Source of the DNA: Echinostoma caproni | Lineage: Eukaryota; Platyhelminthes; Trematoda; Plagiorchiida; Echinostomatidae | Direction: 5' to 3' | Assembly: GCA_900618425.1 (NCBI GenBank) | Contig: UZAN01042956.1 | Location: 1-14,866 of the forward strand | DNA length: 14,866 nt | In this document: positions 9,691 through 14,866 of the stretch, one piece after another | Position numbering within the stretch: the first letter of the stretch is position 1 | Layout of the letters: each line of letters begins with the position of its first letter | The notes under the pieces: model-generated | Database searches by the model: none | What the model was told of the DNA's origin: nothing | Seen by the model: only the letters and a program-made list of their open reading frames with translations | Translations under genes and position numbers: made by a program

Positions 9691-10268
9691 AACCATACTG
9701 GGCAGATATATTGGAACCCCACTGAATTTTGCATGAGTGAAACAACACGGAACAGCGGTCTGAACCCTGTACTCGAATCGCAACTCTATCAGACATGTAT
9801 GAACAGAGTATCCGTACAGGTTTGCCGAAGATGGAGGAACAAAAGATACAGTGCAACAGATGTTGATAAAACAAACCAATAAGGGAAACCAGCTTTTCCT
9901 ACAAAACTATATTTTTTTTACTTTTTCGTGTCAAAGGGGATTCCTATCGCATCATGAGCCAGGTTCAATCTTGATTCTACCGAAAATTGTGACTTTCAAG
10001 CTAATTTCCAAGGACACCATGATGAAGTGAAAAAAGTACAGGAATGCCATCCTTACACGGCTGGACATCAGGTAACACCAAACAATACGAATCTGTGACT
10101 CTACAGTCTCTTGTCAGGTTGAGTGATTCTTAATTGCGCAAACCGCGGAAAGTTATTCAATCAAATCGCAAACAAGGTCAGAAGGGAATTTAGCTCGGTG
10201 AGGTTACGGGTCATATAATGTGAAGTAATTGCACTGCACATAAACAGAAGAGCTGCTCTCTAAGTCAC
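9691..10268. other. Non-coding stretch
   Basis: No supportable gene. Open frames on both strands at 9565-9882 overlap the inverted repeat and the N and have no convincing domain. The part from 10268 downward on the minus strand starts with the donor of the candidate exon and would be intron. Confidence 0.3.
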
Positions 10269-10452
10269 CTTTGGATTGAGTCAAATACATAACTACACTG
10301 GAAAGTTTGTCACCCTTCTGCTTTCGCTTCCGCCTGGTCTCTGGATGGAACCCCTCTGGGTGTTTCGGTTTTGACTGGGCTACACTGGTTTTGTGTCTCA
10401 AAGGTACAGCAGATGCGTACATCCAATCGCTTGAGTCGTGATTACCATTCGT
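10269..10452 (-). CDS. Candidate exon, possibly the C-terminal half of the METTL17-like gene
   Basis: A minus-strand open block of 61 codons plus one base. It lies between a T-rich acceptor ending AACAAG (exon from 10452) and a donor TCCAAAG|GTGACT (exon end 10269), with an in-frame TAA just upstream of the acceptor. The peptide is basic, with RRKRKQKGDKLSSVVMYL. This resembles the METTL17 segment in which a Lys-rich stretch precedes a beta strand (human form: KKPKEEKFSMVIL). It is on the same strand as, and about 2.8 kb downstream of, the two firm METTL17 exons. The intervening exon that should carry the conserved Cys-Pro-His motif was not found, so membership is an inference. It may instead be an unrelated exon or chance. 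Confidence 0.4.
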
Positions 10453-11535
10453 CTTGTTAGATTACAACACAAACAAAAGATCTCAACCTTTCTTACCAAG
10501 AGTAATCAAGTGCCAAGCATAAGATTTACATTCCTTTTACCAAGCAAACCAGAAGAGTTGTGTAATTTGCAAAAGGACAGGCACTCTATTCCTTCATTTA
10601 GTAATTCCCATGCTCCATTGGTACTTTGGTTCAGCTCGGATGTTCTTAACACGATAGGGAACGTCAATCTTGCCTTATCTTAAATCCATTCTGCAAACTG
10701 ATCCCCATTTTTAAACACTATATTTGTATCAAGCGGAATTCACATTAAACTCTTCACTCACTTAAGATCATTTTCAGCATTGAAAGGTAGCTTGGTTAAG
10801 CGTCACAGGTCCATGCTGTGAGTTGATTTATCGCCTCTATACTGTTAACTTATAGAACTAAGTGGAATATAATCCACTGATTTACTAAATCCGCCGTAAA
10901 TGTACTCTAGATTGCAAACATTTTAGCCGATGTGTCGGACGTTCAGATGCCCGCCGTTTCCGTGTGCTGCTTACCGGTCCCCATTGTCATCAATTGAATG
11001 CCTACCATGAGTAGTGGGATGTGGTAATTGCGTTGCGAGCAGCTAAATCGGAGCATTAGAAAAGCTTATAAATGGAAAATATCATTTTCAGTTGGATTAT
11101 CACTGTCAGTGTCACATAGAAGCGACCACATTGACCTTGCAGTGCTCGACCAACAAAGGCTCCATAAAGAGAAAACAGTATTGCGACGAGCTACATTCGA
11201 TCGGTTACTACCCCCGCAAACGGGTTCATGTATATCTATTTAGCTATTCAAGACAAATTTGCACCACTTCAATGTAGTCCATGGCATGAACAGATGGATT
11301 AACAGTGTTTTCAAACTGATTAATTTCGAGGAACCATGTAAAAAAAAACTCCTGCCACAAGTGCCCAGTTGTTGGATTAACATGCTTGCTGGCAATAAAT
11401 AGATGTCACCCAGGGGGGGGGTGAGGGTGTTAAATAAGCCGAATGTCGGATAGTTATTAATAGAATGATAAAATAGCTCACCGGGGCGAATATATGCACA
11501 TCTTCTCCACCATGATTAACCTAGAACAAAAGAGT
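10453..11535. other. Non-coding stretch (probable intron if 10269-10452 is METTL17)
   Basis: No firm gene. Two overlapping plus frames at 11028-11277 follow a TTTTCAG acceptor-like sequence at 11090-11096. Both are open, and one is Cys-rich (YHCQCHIEA), but neither gives a family match. A G-run of eight lies at 11414-11421. Confidence 0.3.
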
Positions 11536-11609
11536 ACAAAGAGAATAAAAAAAGTACGCACTGCTGACGAATCCCAAACAGGACGAAACAGCTGTCCAGT
11601 GCTCTTTGT
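11536..11609 (+). ncRNA. Type I hammerhead ribozyme, schistosome-like
   Basis: This is a self-cleaving RNA motif. The conserved core is complete: CTGACGA at 11564-11570, GAAA at 11585-11588, and the cleavage triplet GTC with C at 11596. Stem I is formed by GCACTG (11558-11563) with CAGTGC (11597-11602), six perfect pairs. It is extended beyond a 15-base bulge by ACAAAGA (11536-11542) with TCTTTGT (11603-11609). Stem II is TCC/GGA closed by a CAAACA-type loop at 11571-11584, nearly the same as the Schistosoma hammerhead stem II (GTCCCAAATAGGAC). The pair next to the core is A-C here instead of G-C. Stem III is ACA/TGT with a two-base loop, as in retroelement hammerheads that work best as dimers. 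Cleavage would fall after 11596. Only one copy is seen in the window. Core identity plus stem complementarity makes the call strong; activity may be reduced by the A-C mismatch. Confidence 0.88.
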
Positions 11610-11909
11610 TGGTTATCGCAAACAAAAGAAACCAGTTTTTAGGGAGGACATTTAGATGTAGTATTACATCCTAATTTCAGCATTGAACTAGAGAGCAACC
11701 AACATGCAACACTGGCAAACAGGTTGTCCGAATATTATCTCCAGTTGTTTGAGCATCATCTTAAGCTGCTTCATTGACCCCATCGGATCTGCCAGGCTCC
11801 ACGATGGTGTTCCCGGAATCGAGAAACTGAAATGTCCCTACGATTTTTGTGCACCTTCCGGTATTCGGCTAGTTTTATTTGACAGTAAGACTGTTCGAAG
11901 CCAGTTCGC
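11610..11909. other. Sequence between the hammerhead and repeat copy B
   Basis: An open plus frame starts at 11704 and runs into repeat copy B, containing ARLHDGVPGIEKLKCPYDF and similar text, ending at 12024. It has no recognised domain and is more likely part of the same dispersed repeat than a gene. Copy A does not show this upstream part clearly. Confidence 0.3.
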
Positions 11910-12205
11910 ATTAGCTGCCTCTGAAATCCTCAGTATGGTCGAGGGGGGGTGTCTAGAGTTTCGGCTGTTCACCATTCCCTTGCACCTCGCGAAATGCTCC
12001 CATACGACCGAGCGTCTCAAATAGCCTCTGCTGAGAAAGTCCTACTTACTGTCTTCTCGTGGCGGAGGTGTTTTCCCACCAAATTGAGAGGATGAAAGGC
12101 GGATATCCGGGGCTATAACTGGGCTGGTGAACCACTGGCATTTCACCTACGGGAGTTGACCAAAAGCCCTGATTCCAAACCAACTAAGAGGAGGCGTACG
12201 AACTA
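11910..12205 (+). repeat. Dispersed repeat, copy B
   Basis: Direct-orientation homologue of 5065-5330. It keeps the same order of blocks, from the ASE/SMV-coding patch through GCGAAATGCT, ATACGACC and GGCTATAACTGGG to TTCCAAACCAACTAAGAGG. Copy B carries about 20-30 extra bases in its middle relative to copy A. The copies differ by many substitutions and indels, so they are old insertions. Neither inverted termini nor an A-tail is evident at its ends, so the class is open. Confidence 0.7.
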
Positions 12206-13253
12206 CGTCTACACCTTTCCGGTTGGGCAGTATTATCTTTTGATATAGAAATCTGGTTAATATGCTATGAGAAATGTACAGAGATTTTCATGAAGACTAT
12301 GCTACATAAAACGACAGTTTTGGTAGCGTTCTTTAGTGGATTGTGACAGTAAATTACCATTATCTCTTGAGAATGCCGAAAAATCGGGCACGTTTGATTT
12401 CGTTATTCCAAATCCTTAATAAAATTCACCGTACACCTCTGGATACGAAGTTTTTATGACACATCTACTTTCAACTTTTGGGCAATATTTGGGATCAATC
12501 CCTGAAGCACTCTGGGAATACTGATCCAAGTGGCAACACGTTTTTTTCTTCGAGGATGCTTATCTAGCTTATACACACCCAAGTGTTACCCATGGGGCAA
12601 CAGGGTCGTGGCAATGGTCGGATTTAGTAGAGGGCCAGATTCGCCGGCGACCCGTTGTTTTCAGCGGACACTGATAGCTATTATTGGAAACAGATGGTTT
12701 GCCAGGTGAAAACCCATTACATCCTTGGGCATGGACGATAATCGTTCGCAGTCTATTATTCGACGAGGCTACGTGCATCTGTTCAGGGTTACCCGCTTTC
12801 AATCCACAACTATTGTATGAACTCCGGGTTATTATACTTAGCTGAATATTGAAACATATATTAGGATAAGGGACAGAATTTTATGGTATAGTAGCTAACA
12901 GAAAAAAATAATTCCACTATATGACGCACAGAAGAATAACTGACGGGTTTTGAGTAATCTGTCTTTAATACAATTGACAACTTGAGTTTGGAGTTTTCAT
13001 TGTCGCCTTTTGAAGAAACTACACAGTTTCATGATTATCCAATGCCTTGAAATATGGCTCTACTATTATTTCAGTTTACAAAATTTCTCCAATCTTAATG
13101 AAGATATTAACCGATAAAAATCCCAAAGCCCTGGAGATATAAGGCCTTCATAACCCGATTCATGACAGAGAAAATTACGAGTGTGAAGTTGACAGTTTTT
13201 CAACACTGGACCTATGCAATAGACACACACACACACACACACAAAAAACCTAC
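12206..13253. other. Non-coding stretch downstream of METTL17 exon 13254-13424 (probable intron)
   Basis: Begins, in the minus direction, with the donor GTAGGT. I looked on the minus strand for the next METTL17 exon, expected to carry the Cys-Pro-His-Asp/Cys-Pro motif, and did not find a convincing one. The minus frame at 12802-12569 contains HCHDPVAP, but the spacing and context do not fit the family. A CA microsatellite lies next to the donor. Confidence 0.4.
13222..13242. repeat. CA/GT dinucleotide microsatellite
   Basis: About ten CA units on the plus strand, read as a TG tract on the METTL17 strand about 10-30 bases inside the intron after the donor. Length variation in such a tract close to a 5' splice site could affect splicing; that is inference. 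Confidence 0.9.
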
Positions 13254-13424
13254 CAACCAATCACGCGCTTCTAGTATGCCTGCAAATCCCGCCCTAGTTC
13301 CTTGTTCAATGAGAACGAGAAAATTGGAGGTACGACCCCACAAATTGGAAAGGACACGTTCACGTGCTGATTTCCCGGGCAATTCGAGCAAACTGTGCGC
13401 ACTGACAACCAGGTCATACTTTTG
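13254..13424 (-). CDS. METTL17: METTL17/Rsm22-like mitochondrial ribosome assembly methyltransferase, internal exon
   Basis: METTL17 (Rsm22 in yeast) is a mitochondrial Rossmann-fold methyltransferase-like protein needed to build the small mitoribosomal subunit. The exon encodes 57 residues in phase 0 at both ends. It reads DLVVSAHSLLELP, the strand and turn after the SAM pocket. Then come a helix with R-RVLSNLW, LVLIEQGTRAGF, the Glu-Gly-Thr strand-loop, and ILEARDWL. The human protein has the same sequence of motifs (VVVSAFSLSELP, LW, FLVLVENGT-AG, EARD). The acceptor is TTTCTCACACTTTCAG before CAAAAG at 13424. The donor is GATTGGTTG|GTAGGT, last exon base 13254. It joins in frame to the upstream exon ending at 14197. 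A shift of the donor by a few bases is possible. Family identification is firm. Confidence 0.85.
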
Positions 13425-14196
13425 CTGAAAGTGTGAGAAACAAAGAAAAATACAACGGTTAGTATTTGAAAGGAAAGCTTAAATCTGAATGGATTAGGAT
13501 TAACGGGAAATACAGATAAGAACTCACTATTACTTATGTGCAGTAACGTAGGATAAATGATGCCGATTTGGATTGACCATCCTTCAGACTTCATCGTCGT
13601 GCACAACCTTCGGTTCATTTAGTCAATCATACACTCAGGAAGTGCCAGACTTGAGCTTCACTCCTGTTAGAGATCAACAGTAGTGCACATCTACCGCCCC
13701 ATCTTGGAATTTACACTCTGGAATCCCCGCATGGAAGGCGCGAGTAAATTATGAAGAACGACCAATTCAAATTAACACCATTTATCTCACGCCACTATTC
13801 ATGAGTAATTGTGAGTTAACGGTGAATGAAGAAACCAGTCTAGGAGGTGTAACTGGGGCAAGTGTACCCGAACCAACATGGAAGACCTGACTTCGACGGG
13901 GGGGGGAGCTGGTTGAGATGAAGCTAACAGACAGTCAACCGTGTCTCACTTCGTTATCGGGCCAAAATGAACTGATTATCGATAATAACTACATCTGACC
14001 AAACTTGAACAGATGATTTCAGCTGGGTTGGTGGGAACAATGACAACACACTTTCTGTGTGACCGGTTAGGAGCTCGAATCCCGGATAGAACGTCATATA
14101 TGCGCCTGTAATTTCACTCGTACAAGAACGACGCGCGAGTGCAGCGCATCAAGGTGAGATTGTTCCAAATCAAAGGGAACGTTTTGTGAAACTGAC
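13425..14196. other. Intron between the two METTL17 exons
   Basis: A 772-base gap between donor AATAAG|GTCAGT (GT at 14196-14195) and the acceptor CAG (13427-13425). The exons on both sides are phase 0, and their joined reading matches the family without missing residues, so this is a clean intron. It contains the tRNA-like sequence at 14018-14090 on the opposite strand and a G-run at 13899-13907. No gene is seen inside it. Confidence 0.75.
14018..14090 (+). repeat. tRNA-like sequence with A and B boxes (possible SINE head)
   Basis: CAGCTGGGTTGG at 14020-14031 matches the Pol III A-box consensus at 10 of 12 positions. GCTCGAATCC at 14073-14082 matches the T-loop B box closely. Between them ACACA and TGTGT form an anticodon-like stem at 14046-14060. 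The T-stem is poorly paired, and the distance between boxes is about eight bases longer than in a plain tRNA. It is therefore not a functional tRNA; a tRNA-derived SINE or decayed tRNA pseudogene fits best. It lies inside an intron, antisense to METTL17. Confidence 0.45.
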
Positions 14197-14368
14197 CTTA
14201 TTTGACGGCATAAAACGGCGGTGATAGATACCGGGAAAAATAGTCTCCGGCGAACGAGTTGCGAGATTCTTGCGCAACATATATTCCGAAATCCTCGTCA
14301 TGTCGCCCGAAGGTTCGACCATATAGTGTTCCCGCACACAACCCACTGGCCATACTGTATTTACGGCC
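14197..14368 (-). CDS. METTL17: METTL17/Rsm22-like mitochondrial ribosome assembly methyltransferase, upstream exon
   Basis: This exon carries the SAM-pocket half of the domain. It begins with the last base of a codon, plausibly Trp by family alignment, then AVNTVW, VREHYMVEPSGDM and FPGIYHRRFMPSNK. The human protein shows the same order: WAAHSIW, LREYMCVDRS-AM, IPGVFFRQFLP. The Glu of VEPS takes the place of the acidic residue at the end of the second strand that normally holds the SAM ribose. The acceptor is strongly pyrimidine-rich, ending AACTATAG, with first exon base 14368. The donor is AATAAG|GTCAGT. The exon is 172 nt: one base plus 57 codons, ending in phase 0 to match the next exon. 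The glycine-rich SAM loop (DFGSG-type) should be in the preceding exon, which is not visible before the window edge. Confidence 0.83.
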
Positions 14369-14866
14369 CTATAGTTGACAGAGGAAGGGCGGGAAAGAGA
14401 ACTGGAAGATGTTAAACAGACCAGATTTGATTGCTATGCGTCAGAACTGTGACAGTAATCTACCGAAGTGAAGTTCAGTGATTACTTAAAACGTTTTAGA
14501 CATTTAGGGGGTTTTATTAGGGCAAATAATTGTCTATGATTTTGGTCACTATGATCATTGGCAACGATCAGTGTGAAAGGTTATGAAGCGTCAGGAACAC
14601 ATAAAGAGAGGATAGAAATAAAAAGGTCGAAAGTACAAGTTATGTAGTCGTTTCCTAAAGTGGTATACCATAGTGCAATCTCTTCATAATGGATAAAATA
14701 AAACCAATTAATAAAGTGCACTGTTTTTTACCTGCAACCAAAACCGGCGCACGAAAGTGCATGGTTAATGGTTGTTCAAACTGAAACTGAACCTGCTGTG
14801 AATGTGATTCAATGAGGCAAGACAAGGGTAAATGAGGTCAAATCTGTTACTTTTTGTACCACATTG
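14369..14866. other. Probable intron upstream of the METTL17 exon, to window end
   Basis: No coding motif for the N-terminal part or the glycine-rich loop of METTL17 was found on the minus strand here. A possible donor (TTGCAG|GTAAAA, near 14730) is seen but no supporting peptide. Otherwise nothing recognisable. Confidence 0.35.

Noticed and set aside
9640..9879. Minus frame as another LINE reverse transcriptase fragment.
   Set aside because: Resemblance to the SGVRQG block is too weak and needs arbitrary gaps; the region also overlaps the inverted repeat and the N.
12569..12802. Minus frame with HCHDPVAP as the missing METTL17 Cys-Pro-His exon.
   Set aside because: The Cys/His spacing and flanking residues do not match the family, and no good splice borders were seen.
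13271..13618. 115-codon minus frame as a single gene.
   Set aside because: It is in the wrong frame over the METTL17 exon and continues into the intron; the exon frame has the family motifs.
14221..14415. Plus frame of 64 codons.
   Set aside because: It is the shadow of the METTL17 exon on the opposite strand.
1..14866. CRISPR arrays, bacterial operons or phage genes.
   Set aside because: No regularly spaced repeats and no compact prokaryotic gene arrangement; the spliced exons show a eukaryotic contig.

Overview
The window looks like a nuclear genomic contig from a parasitic flatworm, most likely a trematode of the liver-fluke type. It has short conserved exons with GT/AG boundaries inside long non-coding stretches, moderate AT richness, no bacterial-style operons, and several fluke-like retroelement remnants, including a hammerhead ribozyme almost identical in its core to the schistosome one. 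This placement is an inference; no species can be named from the sequence alone. Most open frames in the window are chance frames in non-coding DNA and are left out.

Two host genes can be recognised, both on the minus strand and both only in part. At the right end, two adjacent exons (14368-14197 and 13424-13254) encode the methyltransferase core of a METTL17/Rsm22-type mitochondrial ribosome assembly factor. A third lysine/arginine-rich candidate exon (10452-10269) may belong to the same gene further downstream. At the left end, one exon (1301-977) encodes the region just after the leucine-rich repeats of U2 snRNP protein A' (SNRPA1). The remaining exons of both genes lie outside the window or were not found. 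If the 10.3 kb exon is correct, METTL17 ends somewhere between about 10.2 kb and the upstream SNRPA1 exons, giving two genes in tandem.

The space between them is filled with repeats. A degenerate Penelope-like element (reverse transcriptase plus GIY-YIG endonuclease) lies on the plus strand at about 2.7-3.7 kb, with several in-frame stops and frameshifts. A CR1/Jockey-like LINE reverse transcriptase fossil lies on the minus strand at about 8.6-9.05 kb. A long imperfect inverted repeat sits at about 9.46-9.69 kb beside the single N of the assembly. A dispersed repeat occurs twice in direct orientation (about 5.07-5.33 and 11.91-12.21 kb). A tRNA-like sequence with A and B boxes lies in the METTL17 intron at about 14.02-14.09 kb.

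The most interesting item is a plus-strand type I hammerhead ribozyme at 11536-11609. All catalytic-core bases are present, stem I is long and bulged, and stem III is very short and self-complementary. It lies antisense to the flanking gene.
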